Assembly (NCBI GenBank): GCA_024403365.1
Contig: JAKSRX010000014.1
Span: 1-32,592, forward strand
DNA length: 32,592 nt
DNA from: Acetatifactor sp.
GTDB taxonomy: Bacteria; Bacillota; Clostridia; Lachnospirales; Lachnospiraceae
Direction of reading: 5' to 3'
Shown: positions 1 to 8,818 of the stretch, one piece after another
How positions within the stretch are numbered: the stretch's first letter is position 1
Layout of the letters: every line of letters starts with the position of its first letter
Program-made: the position numbers and the translations under genes
The notes under the pieces: generated by a model
What the model was told of the DNA's origin: nothing
Database searches by the model: none
The model's input: the letters and a program-made list of their open reading frames with translations, nothing else

Positions 1-43
1 TGTTGAATTCAATCCTCTTGAGAAAGAAGATCCGAACACCAAA

Positions 44-88
44 CAAAAAGCAGAGCCGGGTGGGATCCCCCCACACCTAGCTCTGCTT
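44..88 (-). terminator. Rho-independent terminator after the beta-glucuronidase gene
   Basis: Read on the minus strand, arms AGCAGAGC and GCTCTGCT (plus positions 80-87 and 49-56) enclose an inner GTGGG/CCCAC pairing and are followed by a T-rich tract at 49-44. It lies about 35 bases past the stop of the beta-glucuronidase gene, so it would end the aldo/keto reductase plus glucuronidase transcript. Nothing else is recognisable in 1-121. Confidence 0.8.
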
Positions 89-121
89 GCGAGTCTCTTT
101 GCTGTATTAACAGAGATGGTT

Positions 122-1906
122 TTATTGCTCACTTAACTCTCTGTAATATTTCTGCAGGACATAGAACGCCGGCTTGCGGTAAGTCTTGTCCTCGTTCAAC
201 AAACCTTTTCGGTTGTAATAATTCTGAATAAAACTGGTTCTTCTGGGGCAGCGGAAATCGTACAGGATCCAGGGTGTCATACCCTTGATATAAGGGATGT
301 CCCGCAGTGTGGCGATCTGCTTCTCGTACACATCCGCCTGGCACTCCTCGGTACCCTTGTCATCCGCGGTTCCGTGATGTCCGGAGATCGCGTCCGCGCC
401 AAATTCTGTAATGACCACCGGCTTCTCGGGATCACTGTTTTTCATCAGTTCCGGCAGTTTCCGAAAGTCCGGATTATACCAGCCGTAATACTCGTTGATA
501 CCGATCACATCCAGATACTCTGTCAGACGATCTGCAATCTTGTTCTCCACACCGTCCACCAGGCAGGCTGCCGATACCAATCGATAGGGATCCATCTGCT
601 TAGCACATCTTGCCAGGCCGCCCATAAAGGCAAGTCTCTCATCGGTGTCCGGGTTCTCATTGCCCACGGACCAGATGATGACACTGGCACGGTTTCTGTC
701 TCGCAGGATCAGTTCCTTCAACTGGTTCTCCGCGTCCTGATAGGTGGCCTCTCTCTCAAAGCGCACCGCCCAGTATACCGGGATCTCCTCCCAGAGCAAG
801 ATACCCAGCTTGTCTGCCAGCTTTGACATGTTTTCATGATGAGGATAATGGGCCACACGCATAAAGTTACAGCCCAGTTCCTTAGCGATGCGTATGTTTT
901 CCATACGCTCCTCGTCGGTCAGGCCTTTGCCGTTCTCCACACTGTCCTCGTGGCAGCTGATGCCTCGCAGGAAAATAGACTCACCGTTTAAGAAGATCTC
1001 TCTTCCCACCACCTTGATCTCACGGAAACCGATCTGGTCGCTGACGCTGTCCCAATCCACGGAAAACTGCACTTCGTACAGTACCGGATCCTCGGGACTC
1101 CAAAGTTCAGGCTCTGCTTCCAGGATCAGATCCGCACGCCCTTCCGTCACAGGGACCTCACTGTCTACACCAAGCTCCGGAATCCACAGTCTGGCTGTGG
1201 TATTTTTCTTCTCAGACAGTTCCGCCGTCACTCTGATGTGGGAAAAGGTTCCGTCAGGCACCAGTTCGCAGGTAAAGGACTTAATATGCACCTTGGGCAC
1301 GCGGATCAGTTCGATCTCACGGTAGATGCCGCCGTAGTTGAACCAGTCCGTATTTTCCGGGGGGATCTGCTCCGGTCTTCTGGTGCTGTCAACTACCAAG
1401 AGGATACGGTTCTCTTCCTGCAGATATTCTGTGATATTCCAGTAGGCAGGGGTGGAACCGCCGCGATGCATACCTACGTACTGCTTGTTGATGAACACGC
1501 GGCAGATGTAATTGCAGGCACCGATCTTCAGAATGACCTGCTCTTCCTCCAGCTTCGCACGATACAGGAATTTTCTGGTGAATACCATGCTGCCGTCGTA
1601 GATGGTGTACATAGGATCCACTGTATTCCAGCAGCCGGGCAGTTCATATTCCGGCCACTGATCAAAGGAATAATCCACCGGCAGAGTGAAGCCGTTGGCG
1701 TCTCTGGTGTTTTCCAGAAACCATCTCTGACGCAGGCAGGTATCGTACTGGTCTACCGCATAGTGCCAGATACCGTCTAAGGACTCTTTCTTGCGGCCGC
1801 CGTCAAACACCACGGTGTCCGCAGTGGCATACCCTTTCTCATATTGTCCGGTGTAATCTTCTAAGTGAATGTCTGATAAATAGATCTTTGCTTTCTTTTC
1901 TTCCAT
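122..1906 (-). CDS. uidA: Beta-glucuronidase, glycoside hydrolase family 2
   Basis: This 594-residue protein is a GH2 retaining exo-glycosidase with the usual order: N-terminal jelly-roll sugar-binding domain (about 40-205), immunoglobulin-like middle domain (about 206-300) and a TIM barrel to the C-terminus. The acid/base is Glu417 in WSVGNEN and the nucleophile is Glu501 in VITEFG. An Asn-x-Lys triad (N565, K567, in NRKG) matches the motif that recognises the glucuronate carboxylate and separates glucuronidases from beta-galactosidases. No signal peptide is visible, so it should be cytoplasmic and release glucuronic acid from conjugates or oligosaccharides. The ATG has a clear AGGAGG site. 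It starts 19 bases after the aldo/keto reductase stop, so the two are probably cotranscribed. Length is normal for the family. Assignment as a glucuronidase rests on NxK and overall similarity. Confidence 0.9.
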   Translation of the reverse strand: MEEKKAKIYLSDIHLEDYTGQYEKGYATADTVVFDGGRKKESLDGIWHYAVDQYDTCLRQRWFLENTRDANGFTLPVDYSFDQWPEYELPGCWNTVDPMYTIYDGSMVFTRKFLYRAKLEEEQVILKIGACNYICRVFINKQYVGMHRGGSTPAYWNITEYLQEENRILLVVDSTRRPEQIPPENTDWFNYGGIYREIELIRVPKVHIKSFTCELVPDGTFSHIRVTAELSEKKNTTARLWIPELGVDSEVPVTEGRADLILEAEPELWSPEDPVLYEVQFSVDWDSVSDQIGFREIKVVGREIFLNGESIFLRGISCHEDSVENGKGLTDEERMENIRIAKELGCNFMRVAHYPHHENMSKLADKLGILLWEEIPVYWAVRFEREATYQDAENQLKELILRDRNRASVIIWSVGNENPDTDERLAFMGGLARCAKQMDPYRLVSAACLVDGVENKIADRLTEYLDVIGINEYYGWYNPDFRKLPELMKNSDPEKPVVITEFGADAISGHHGTADDKGTEECQADVYEKQIATLRDIPYIKGMTPWILYDFRCPRRTSFIQNYYNRKGLLNEDKTYRKPAFYVLQKYYRELSEQ

Positions 1907-1925
1907 AACTTCCTCCTGAGATCGA

Positions 1926-3056
1926 TTAGCGGAAAAGAGCCTCTACTTTCTTCAGTTCCTCTCTGATCTTTAAGTGCTGAGGGCACTTGCGCTCACAGAA
2001 ACCGCAGTTTAAGCAGGCATCGCTCAACTTACCGTCATTTTTGCAGTAATCGTTGAACATATATTTTGCATGGTCGGTAAGACCGTATACGTTGTGATAG
2101 GTGAACATATTGAAGATTCTGGGGATCTCGATACCTGCAGGACAAGGCTGACAATATTTACAGCCGGTGCAGTAGAGTTCGCTGAACTTCTTCAACTGTT
2201 CCATGGACTCGCCCAGGATCTTCCACTCCTCCTCGGAGAAGCCGGTGTCTGCGGATGCGATAGCCATATTCTTCTGAACCATATCCAGAGTCTGCATACC
2301 GGAAAGAGCGCAGCTCAAGTTAGGGTTGCCAAGGCAGAACTTGAATGCCAGTTCATAAGTAGGCAGAGAATCCTTACCGGTGAGTTTGCTGTACAACTGA
2401 GTAGGTGCAGCCAGTCTGCCGCCGCCTACAGGACCCATTGCTACAGTACCCAGCCCCTTCTCATGAGCATAGGCCAGCATCTCTTCGTTGCTTCTGTCCA
2501 ACAGATTGTACTGAACCAGCATGCTCTCCATAGGAACGCCTGCTGCCTCGGAACAGTCGATGATGTGCTTGATGGAAGAAGGTGAATCATGGAAGGAGAA
2601 GGAAATATGACGGATCAGGCCTTCCTCCTTTGCCTTTCTTGCATCCTCCAGCAGATTCTGTGCCATGATGATGTTGTCGAATTTATCCTTGCTGATGCCC
2701 CAGAAATGATAGAAATCCAGATAAGGAGTATCCAGTCTTGTCAGTGTGGTCTCCAGCTGTCTTCTGAAGTCGCCGGGCTTCTTAGCCACTTCGGTAGGGA
2801 ACTTGGAGGAAAGCAGAACCTTCTCACGGAATGCCTTCACGCCACGGCCCAGAGCCGCCTCACTGTTGCTGTTACAGTAGTAAGGCGCGGTATCAAAATA
2901 GTTGATGCCTCCCTCATAAGCCGCACGGATCATCTCGTCGGTCTTCTCTGTATCTACTACCTTCTTGCCGTCGATCTCCAGCTCCGGAAAACGCATACAT
3001 CCGAAACCGATGGCTGAGATCTTTTCCCCTGTTTTTCCAAAATCACGATAAAGCAT
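1926..3056 (-). CDS. Aldo/keto reductase with C-terminal [4Fe-4S] ferredoxin domain
   Basis: A 376-residue fusion: an aldo/keto reductase barrel (about 1-285) followed by a ferredoxin-like tail. Visible active-site residues are Asp55 and Tyr60 (FDTAPYY) and Lys85 (LSSKFP). The strand that normally carries the catalytic His reads DFYHFWG (114-120), so Trp119 aligns with the usual His and a His lies two residues earlier. The tail has two cysteine sets, C296/C299/C302/C305 and C348/C351/C354/C358, suited to two [4Fe-4S] clusters. This family is common in anaerobic Firmicutes and is thought to couple ferredoxin to NAD(P)-linked reduction; the substrate is unknown. The start has a GGGAGG site. It is the first gene of the pair with the glucuronidase and may reduce a sugar or an aglycone released by it (inference). 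Confidence 0.9.
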   Translation of the reverse strand: MLYRDFGKTGEKISAIGFGCMRFPELEIDGKKVVDTEKTDEMIRAAYEGGINYFDTAPYYCNSNSEAALGRGVKAFREKVLLSSKFPTEVAKKPGDFRRQLETTLTRLDTPYLDFYHFWGISKDKFDNIIMAQNLLEDARKAKEEGLIRHISFSFHDSPSSIKHIIDCSEAAGVPMESMLVQYNLLDRSNEEMLAYAHEKGLGTVAMGPVGGGRLAAPTQLYSKLTGKDSLPTYELAFKFCLGNPNLSCALSGMQTLDMVQKNMAIASADTGFSEEEWKILGESMEQLKKFSELYCTGCKYCQPCPAGIEIPRIFNMFTYHNVYGLTDHAKYMFNDYCKNDGKLSDACLNCGFCERKCPQHLKIREELKKVEALFR

Positions 3057-3195
3057 AATTTACCTCCCAATACATAAATGTTCTATTGTAACTAAGTAAC
3101 ATTTTATCAATTTTTGTCCTCCTGCACCAACCAAAAGTTGCAGAAAATGAGTCGCTTTTTGTCAGAACACACTTTTTTCACAAATTTTCCACAAA

Positions 3196-3223
3196 TTGGA
3201 CAAAAGAATATGTAGAATATAGG
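3196..3223 (+). promoter_or_regulatory. Candidate promoter for the VTC/DUF4956/lipoprotein operon
   Basis: TTGGAC (3196-3201) and TATAGG (3218-3223) are separated by 16 bases, about 28 bases before the first start codon. The -10 is only partly consensus. The 195-base divergent region 3057-3251 must also hold a minus-strand promoter for the aldo/keto reductase; TTGATA at 3110-3105 and TACAAT at 3090-3085 are the closest matches but their 14-base spacing is short. GTAAC is repeated directly at 3088-3092 and 3096-3100. Confidence 0.45.
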
Positions 3224-3251
3224 TATACACTCAAGAAACGGCAGGTCTATC

Positions 3252-3992
3252 ATGAATCCACAGACAGTTTTTAAACGCTATGAACTCAAATATCTCCTGA
3301 CGCCGCAGCAGAAGCAGAAGGTCCTTGAAGCGATGTCGGGACATATGCAGCTCGACGAATACGGCCGCACCATTATCCGGAACATTTATTACGACACCGA
3401 CAACTTCCGGCTGATCCGCGCTTCACTGGAGCGACCTCTCTATAAAGAAAAACTCAGAGTCCGAAGCTACGACCGAGTAGGTCCTTCGGACAAGATCTTC
3501 ATAGAGATCAAGAAGAAATACGACGGCGTGGTCTACAAGAGGCGAATCCACATTCCGGAGGAAGAAGCTATGGACTATCTTGCCGGCAGCAGGCGTCCCC
3601 GGAAGCAAAACCAGATCACGGAAGAGATCGATTACTTCCTGTCCTTCTATAAAGAACTGAAGCCCAAGGTATTCCTGACCTACGAACGAGAGGCTTACTA
3701 CTCCACCGATCCGGAGGAATTCCGTGTGACCTTTGACGAAAATATCCTCTGGCGGGAGACAGGGCTCTCTCTTCAGAGTGATGTCTATGGTATGCCGATC
3801 CTGTCCCCTGAACAAACTCTTATGGAACTGAAGACCCCCGGTGCCATTCCCCTGTGGATGGTGAACATATTAAGTGCCGAAGGGATCCGCAAGACCACCT
3901 TTTCCAAATATGGCAATGCGTATCGTGCCATCTGCAACAGAGATAAAAATATACTACCCGTAAAGGAGAAAACCAATGAATACAATATTTAA
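3252..3992 (+). CDS. VTC-domain protein, putative polyphosphate polymerase
   Basis: This 246-residue protein is a stand-alone VTC domain, a member of the CYTH/triphosphate tunnel metalloenzyme group related to the catalytic domain of yeast Vtc4, which makes polyphosphate from ATP. Expected basic and acidic tunnel residues are visible: Lys13 in RYELKY, Arg69 and Arg71 in KLRVRSY, Glu85 and Lys87 in FIEIKKK, Arg146 in TYEREAY, Arg158 in RVTFD, and Glu192/Lys194 in LMELKTP. No membrane segment or SPX domain is present, so it should be cytosolic. The last 17 bases overlap the DUF4956 gene, indicating translational coupling. The family assignment is firm; polymerase activity in bacteria is inferred from the eukaryotic relatives, and another triphosphate-handling activity remains possible. 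The ribosome site before the ATG is weak (GGCAGGT). Confidence 0.88.
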   Translation: MNPQTVFKRYELKYLLTPQQKQKVLEAMSGHMQLDEYGRTIIRNIYYDTDNFRLIRASLERPLYKEKLRVRSYDRVGPSDKIFIEIKKKYDGVVYKRRIHIPEEEAMDYLAGSRRPRKQNQITEEIDYFLSFYKELKPKVFLTYEREAYYSTDPEEFRVTFDENILWRETGLSLQSDVYGMPILSPEQTLMELKTPGAIPLWMVNILSAEGIRKTTFSKYGNAYRAICNRDKNILPVKEKTNEYNI

Positions 3993-4665
3993 AGGACTTT
4001 TTGACACAAGCAATACCTCTACTATCACAGTGCAGAGCTTTCTGTTATGTCTCGCCGTAGCTTTGGTGTTGGGACTTCTATTAGCCTTTTTCTATGCTTT
4101 TCGAAATCGCTGCAGCAAAAGCTTCGCGGTGACCCTGGCAATGCTGCCCGCCATCGTATGCGTGGTCATTATGATGGTGAACGGCAATGTGGGTGCAGGC
4201 GTGGCAGTGGCAGGCGCTTTCAGTCTGGTCCGCTTCCGTTCCGCCCCCGGTACCGCCAAAGAGATCAGCGCCATCTTCTTAGCTATGTGCAGCGGCCTGA
4301 TCACCGGCATGGGCTATCTGGGCTACAGCATTCTTTTCACAGTGATCATGTGTCTGATCCTCTGCCTCTACAACAGTTTCAGCTGGGGCACTTCCAATGC
4401 GGCCGGCGAGAAGACCCTGAGCATCTACGTCCCCGAGAATCTGAACTTCGAAAGTGCCTTCGACGAAGTACTGGAAAATTATACCACCTCCCACGAAATG
4501 ATCACCGTCAAGACCGCTAATATGGGCAGTCTGTACAAGCTGACCTACCGGGTGGTATTGAAGCCTGATGCCAGCGAAAAGGAAATGATCGACAAGCTGC
4601 GCTGCAGAAACGGCAATCTGGAGATCTCCCTTACCCGAAAGGAGAAAGATGTATGCGAATTATAG
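3976..4665 (+). CDS. DUF4956 membrane protein
   Basis: A 229-residue protein with four hydrophobic segments (about 20-42, 51-68, 97-111 and 113-133) and a soluble C-terminal domain of about 90 residues. The conserved patch between the second and third segments contains SLVRFRSAPGTAKE (83-96), the hallmark of DUF4956. The biochemical role of the family is not known. Genes of this family recur next to VTC-domain genes, which makes it the likely membrane partner of the polymerase domain, either a channel for its product or an anchor (inference). It overlaps the upstream gene by 17 bases and the downstream lipoprotein gene by 13, so the three proteins are probably made in fixed ratio. The start has an AAAGGAG site inside the upstream gene. 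Confidence 0.85.
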   Translation: MNTIFKGLFDTSNTSTITVQSFLLCLAVALVLGLLLAFFYAFRNRCSKSFAVTLAMLPAIVCVVIMMVNGNVGAGVAVAGAFSLVRFRSAPGTAKEISAIFLAMCSGLITGMGYLGYSILFTVIMCLILCLYNSFSWGTSNAAGEKTLSIYVPENLNFESAFDEVLENYTTSHEMITVKTANMGSLYKLTYRVVLKPDASEKEMIDKLRCRNGNLEISLTRKEKDVCEL

Positions 4666-6458
4666 AAGTGAAAAAACTGTTGCCCATGATCCTGACGGCA
4701 GTTCTGATAACCGGAACCCTCACCGGCTGTGGTGAAGCTCCCAATGCATCCAACATCGTCTCTTCCGAGTCTGTGGATACCACTACACAGAAAGGCTCCC
4801 GGGAAAGTGAGCCTTCTCTGGTGCAGAGCGAGTCTGCAGTCAATGCAGAGGATATGTTTTCCAAGCGTGACCTGGCGACAGAGATCGGTGAGATCACTGC
4901 TTCCGCTGTTCTGGCACAGGACGGTGCAGCTGTCAACGGGCAGGGTATGACCTGGTCTGAAAATGGCCGAGAACTGATCATCAACGAAGAAGGCATCTAT
5001 GAGATAAGCGGTAAACTGACAGACGGCCGCATCCTGGTCAATGCTCCTGAAGATGCCAAGGTACAGTTGGTACTGGCAGGGGTGACGATCGAAAATCCGA
5101 CAAGTGCCTGCATCTGTGTAAAACAGGCAGACAAGGTGTTCGTCACCTTGAAGGAAGGCACCACAAATGTACTCACCGGTTCCGATACCTATGCTGACAG
5201 CGACGATTCCGATGTAGATGCAGTCATCTATTCCAAATGTGATCTCACTGTAAACGGAACAGGTTCCCTCACCGTCAAGGCGGTAAACGGTCACGGCATC
5301 TTCACCAAAAAAGATCTGAAGATTGCAAGTGCTAATATGAATATCTCTGCCGGCAAGCATGGTCTTGCAGGCAAAAACAGTGTCCGCATCGCTTCCGGCG
5401 ATCTCGTGATCACTTCCGTCAAGGACGGTATCCACTCCGAGCCCAAGACCGATGACAACGGGGAATCCGATCCCGACAAGGGATATATCTATATTGCAGG
5501 CGGCAATCTTGATATCACCGCACAGGACGATGGTATCAGCGCAGAGCATCTGCTGCAGGTAGACGGCGGCAACATCCTGATTCGCAACTCTTATGAAGGT
5601 CTGGAAGGAACGAATATCATCATCAATAACGGCACCATTGAACTGAAGGCAAGTGACGATGGTCTGAATGCCTCCGGCGGCAGCGGTGGATTCGGCAATT
5701 TCGGCGGAGGCGGTTTCGGAGACTTCGGAGGCCGGGGGCAGTGGGAAAAAGATAACAAGCAGGATAACTCTTCCACCGGTACCAGGATCGATGTGGCTGC
5801 CAGATCCGAGGCGACTGTTCCCAGCAGCATCCTGATCACGGGCGGCGTGATCACCATTGACGCAGAGGGCGACGGCATCGATTCCAACGGCACTCTCACC
5901 ATAACCGGCGGAGAGATCACAGTCTCCGGTCCCACCGGAAGAGGCAACAGTGCCATCGATTATGAGGCAACCGGTGTGATCACAGGCGGTAAGGTCATTG
6001 CTCTGGGCAGTTCCGATATGGCTATGAACTTCGGCTCAAGCAGTACCCAGGGCTCCATTCTGGTCAATACCCAAACCATGAATGCAGGCACGGAAGTCAC
6101 ACTGAAGGATGCCAAAGGGAATGCTCTTCTCTCCTTCACTGCGACCAAGCCTTTCTCCTCTGTGGTGGTCAGCTGTCCCGAACTGGTGAAGAGTGAGACC
6201 TATACTCTCACCATAGGAGAACAAGTCACTGAGATCATCCTGGAATGTCTGATCTACGGCTCCGGCGGCGGATTCGGTGGTGGACATGGCGGTTTCGACG
6301 GTGAGCATGGCAACCGAGGCGACCGAGGCGATTTCCCGGAAGGTTTTGAAGGTCAGTTCCCCGAAGGCTTTGATGAGAAAGGTGACCGCCCCGAAGGCTT
6401 TGAAGGAAAGGGTGACCGCCCCGAAGGCTTTGAAGGAAAAGGTCCCGGAAAACGATAA
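4653..6458 (+). CDS. Cthe_2159-like carbohydrate-binding beta-helix lipoprotein
   Basis: A 601-residue secreted lipoprotein. The N-terminus has a basic start, a hydrophobic core and the lipobox LTGC with Cys26 as the lipidated residue. After a Ser/Thr/Glu-rich linker comes a long right-handed beta-helix type region (about 75-530) rich in short repeats ending in DG, such as DDGISA, DDGLNA and GDGIDSNG, characteristic of the Cthe_2159 polysaccharide-binding family. A Gly-rich insert (about 344-366) interrupts it. The C-terminus is low-complexity and acidic, with tandem PEGFEGK units. By family precedent it binds acidic plant polysaccharide; what it binds here is not known. AAAGGAG sits just before the ATG, which overlaps the DUF4956 gene by 13 bases. 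It is the last gene of the operon and a terminator follows 13 bases later. Confidence 0.87.
   Translation: MRIIEVKKLLPMILTAVLITGTLTGCGEAPNASNIVSSESVDTTTQKGSRESEPSLVQSESAVNAEDMFSKRDLATEIGEITASAVLAQDGAAVNGQGMTWSENGRELIINEEGIYEISGKLTDGRILVNAPEDAKVQLVLAGVTIENPTSACICVKQADKVFVTLKEGTTNVLTGSDTYADSDDSDVDAVIYSKCDLTVNGTGSLTVKAVNGHGIFTKKDLKIASANMNISAGKHGLAGKNSVRIASGDLVITSVKDGIHSEPKTDDNGESDPDKGYIYIAGGNLDITAQDDGISAEHLLQVDGGNILIRNSYEGLEGTNIIINNGTIELKASDDGLNASGGSGGFGNFGGGGFGDFGGRGQWEKDNKQDNSSTGTRIDVAARSEATVPSSILITGGVITIDAEGDGIDSNGTLTITGGEITVSGPTGRGNSAIDYEATGVITGGKVIALGSSDMAMNFGSSSTQGSILVNTQTMNAGTEVTLKDAKGNALLSFTATKPFSSVVVSCPELVKSETYTLTIGEQVTEIILECLIYGSGGGFGGGHGGFDGEHGNRGDRGDFPEGFEGQFPEGFDEKGDRPEGFEGKGDRPEGFEGKGPGKR
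6359..6440 (+). repeat. Tandem 30-base coding repeat
   Basis: Two nearly identical 30-base units (6381-6410 and 6411-6440, differing at the last base) encode GDRPEGFEGK twice; a partial diverged copy precedes them at 6359-6380 and encodes PEGFDEK. The repeats form the tail of the beta-helix lipoprotein. Such an array can change copy number by slippage without a frameshift because the unit is ten codons. Confidence 0.85.
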
Positions 6459-6470
6459 TGCTACAACACA

Positions 6471-6498
6471 AAAGAGACCCTGATACGGGTCTCTTTTT
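6471..6498 (+). terminator. Bidirectional terminator between convergent operons
   Basis: GAGACCC (6474-6480) and GGGTCTC (6487-6493) form a 7-base stem, extended by AAA/TTT, with a 6-base loop and a T-rich run on the plus strand. On the minus strand the same hairpin is followed by TTTT, so it can also serve the molybdenum hydroxylase operon that ends at 6509. Confidence 0.85.
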
Positions 6499-6508
6499 AT
6501 TTTGGTTA

Positions 6509-8818
6509 TTAATCTTCAATTCCCAGCAGGATCTTCTCGGGAGTGATGGGCAAGGTTCTGTGCCATACACCGGTAGCACGGTAGATCGCATGTGCCAGTG
6601 CAGGTGCAGGGGTATTGATCACGATCTCACCGATGGACTTTGCACCGAAAGGACCGGTAGGCTCGTAGCTCTGCTCAAATTCCACCTTCAGTTTACCCAT
6701 ATCCATACGGGTAGGAATCTTGTACTGCATGAAGGAATTCTCTGCGATCTTGCCTCGCTTGGAGTAGGTCACTTCCTCGTACAGCGCCATACCGATACCC
6801 TGTACGATTCCGCCCTCCGCCTGGATAGTTGCCAGGTTGGGGTTGACGGGAATACCACAGTCAATTACTGCGTTATAATCTACGATCTCCACGCTGCCTG
6901 TCTCGGGATCCAGTTCGATCTCCACCATACCTACCATGAAAGGAGGCGGGGAAACAGGGGAAGAAAAACTTGCGGTAGTCTGCACCGCGATGTTATTAAA
7001 AGCCATGGACTTGGTAGCCAGATCGAATCTGGATACTTCTGCGGTTCCGTCCAGTTTGCGCACGGCACTGCCGACGAATTCCACTTCATCCACGCTGCAG
7101 TTCATCATCTGCGCGCCCAGCTTGCAGAGGTTATTGCGAAGCTCATTGCAGGCATTCTCTACTGCTTTACCGGTTACGTAAGTGGTGGAGGATGCGTAGG
7201 AACCGGAGTCGTAAGGGGAAGCATCGGAATCTGCGCCGAATACCTCGATCTCGTCTACGTTACACTCCATACACTCTGCCGCCATCTGTGCCAGAATGGT
7301 GTCACAGCCGGTACCCATATCAGCGGCACCGATCATCAGGTTATAGAAGCCTTCATCACTCAACTTGATGGTAGCGGAACCTACATCCAGTCCGGAGATA
7401 CCGGAGCCCTGCATACTGATGGCTACACCCGCACTGCGGATCTTGCCGTTTTCCAGTTTGCGGACAGGGTACTTTTTCTCCCAGTCAAACATCTTAAGAC
7501 AGTGCTCGATACATTTATCCAATGCGCAGGCATTGGCGGTCTCACCATAATAAGCAGGCATCACCATACCTTCGCGAACGATATTCTTCAGTCGAAGTTC
7601 AATAGGATCCATGTGCAGTTTTTCCGCCAGTTCGTTGACGCAGCTCTCCACTGCAAACTGACCCTGGGTGGCGCCATAGCCTCTGTACGCGCCTGCAGCC
7701 TGCACATTGGTGTAGACTACATCATAGGCAAAGCGGAACGCTTCCAGATTGCCGGTGTAAAGAGGAATACTCTTGTGTCCGGACAGGCCTACCGTGGTAG
7801 GACCATGCTCACCGAAAGCACCGGTATTGGAAAGGGTATATACATCCAGTGCACGAATGGTACCGTCCTTGCTTGCACCAAGCTTTACGGTAACTTCCAT
7901 CTCGTGACGGGGAGAGCCACCAATCTGACACTCCTCTCTGGTATAGATCATTTTGGAAGGACGCTTGGTCATCCAGGTAACGAAAGCAGGATATACTTCC
8001 GCAACCACAGTCTGCTTGGCACCGAAGCCGCCGCCGATACGAGGCTTCTCCACATGTACCTTGGACTTGGGAATATCCAGCGCATTTGCAATGATTCTTC
8101 TGCAGTGGAAAACGATCTGGGTGGAGCTGACGATGTGCAGTCTGCCATAGCGGTCGATCTCCGCATAGGTACGGAAGGTCTCCATCATGGTCTGCTGACA
8201 TGCTTTCACATGGAAAGTATGCTCGATGACTTCGTCACAGCTTGCAAGCACTCCGTCCACGTCGCCGTCACCGCTGATCTCGGATGCACAGAGATTTCTC
8301 TTGTTATCCGCGCCAACAGGACACAGGGACTGCCAGCTATCCTCGGGATGTACCAGAATCGGGTTGTCCTTGGCTTTGCGGAAATCCAGAACAGGCTCTA
8401 ATACCTGATATTTTACGCGAATGAGTTTGCAGGCTTTGTTTACCGCTGCCTCAGTCTCACCGGCTACGATAGCCACAGGGTCTCCCACGAAACGCACTCT
8501 TCTGTCTAACAGCAATCTGTCGTAAGGAGAAGGCTCGGGATAAGTCTGTCCTGCCATGGTAAATCTCTTCTGGGGTGAATCCTCGTAGGTATACACTGCT
8601 ACCATACCGGGCACCTTCATGGCTGCGTTCTTATCGATGCTCTCGATCAGTGCATGGGCATGAGGGCTTCGAACCACCTTTACCACCAGGGCATCCTTGG
8701 GAGTGATATCGTCTACATACACCGGCTTACCTAAAAGCAGCTGCATCGCATCCTTCTTGCGGAAGCTTTTGCCTACAGTCTTCAGGGAATCACGGATCTG
8801 CTGTTCTTCTTTATTCAT
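6509..8818 (-). CDS. Molybdenum hydroxylase, molybdopterin-binding catalytic subunit (xanthine dehydrogenase family)
   Basis: A 769-residue large subunit of the xanthine oxidase family, which inserts oxygen from water into heteroaromatic rings. Visible cofactor-contact motifs are GGGFGAK (262-268), GAYRGYGATQ (376-385), GAADMGTG in the middle region and GPFGAKSIGE near the C-terminus, whose final Glu731 is the expected catalytic base. Glu213 in MMET aligns with the substrate-binding Glu of xanthine dehydrogenases and Arg379 with their purine-contact Arg, so a purine is a reasonable substrate (inference by eye). I start at 8818, where GGAGAGGAGG precedes the ATG; a longer reading to 8875 has no such site. 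It overlaps the [2Fe-2S] subunit gene by 8 bases. Any selenium in such enzymes is a labile cofactor ligand, and there is no in-frame TGA. Confidence 0.9.
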   Translation of the reverse strand: MNKEEQQIRDSLKTVGKSFRKKDAMQLLLGKPVYVDDITPKDALVVKVVRSPHAHALIESIDKNAAMKVPGMVAVYTYEDSPQKRFTMAGQTYPEPSPYDRLLLDRRVRFVGDPVAIVAGETEAAVNKACKLIRVKYQVLEPVLDFRKAKDNPILVHPEDSWQSLCPVGADNKRNLCASEISGDGDVDGVLASCDEVIEHTFHVKACQQTMMETFRTYAEIDRYGRLHIVSSTQIVFHCRRIIANALDIPKSKVHVEKPRIGGGFGAKQTVVAEVYPAFVTWMTKRPSKMIYTREECQIGGSPRHEMEVTVKLGASKDGTIRALDVYTLSNTGAFGEHGPTTVGLSGHKSIPLYTGNLEAFRFAYDVVYTNVQAAGAYRGYGATQGQFAVESCVNELAEKLHMDPIELRLKNIVREGMVMPAYYGETANACALDKCIEHCLKMFDWEKKYPVRKLENGKIRSAGVAISMQGSGISGLDVGSATIKLSDEGFYNLMIGAADMGTGCDTILAQMAAECMECNVDEIEVFGADSDASPYDSGSYASSTTYVTGKAVENACNELRNNLCKLGAQMMNCSVDEVEFVGSAVRKLDGTAEVSRFDLATKSMAFNNIAVQTTASFSSPVSPPPFMVGMVEIELDPETGSVEIVDYNAVIDCGIPVNPNLATIQAEGGIVQGIGMALYEEVTYSKRGKIAENSFMQYKIPTRMDMGKLKVEFEQSYEPTGPFGAKSIGEIVINTPAPALAHAIYRATGVWHRTLPITPEKILLGIED

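Noticed and set aside
6359-6440. Short regular repeats that could be taken for a CRISPR array
   Set aside because: The units are adjacent without spacers and encode an in-frame peptide repeat.
6458-8401. Long plus-strand open frame (about 647 codons) opposite the molybdenum hydroxylase gene
   Set aside because: It is antisense to a gene with clear motifs, its protein has no recognisable pattern and is rich in His, Gln and Cys as typical of reverse-strand readings, and it has no ribosome site.
6509-8818. Selenocysteine codon in the molybdenum hydroxylase
   Set aside because: The reading frame has no internal TGA; selenium in this enzyme class is a labile cofactor ligand, not an amino acid.
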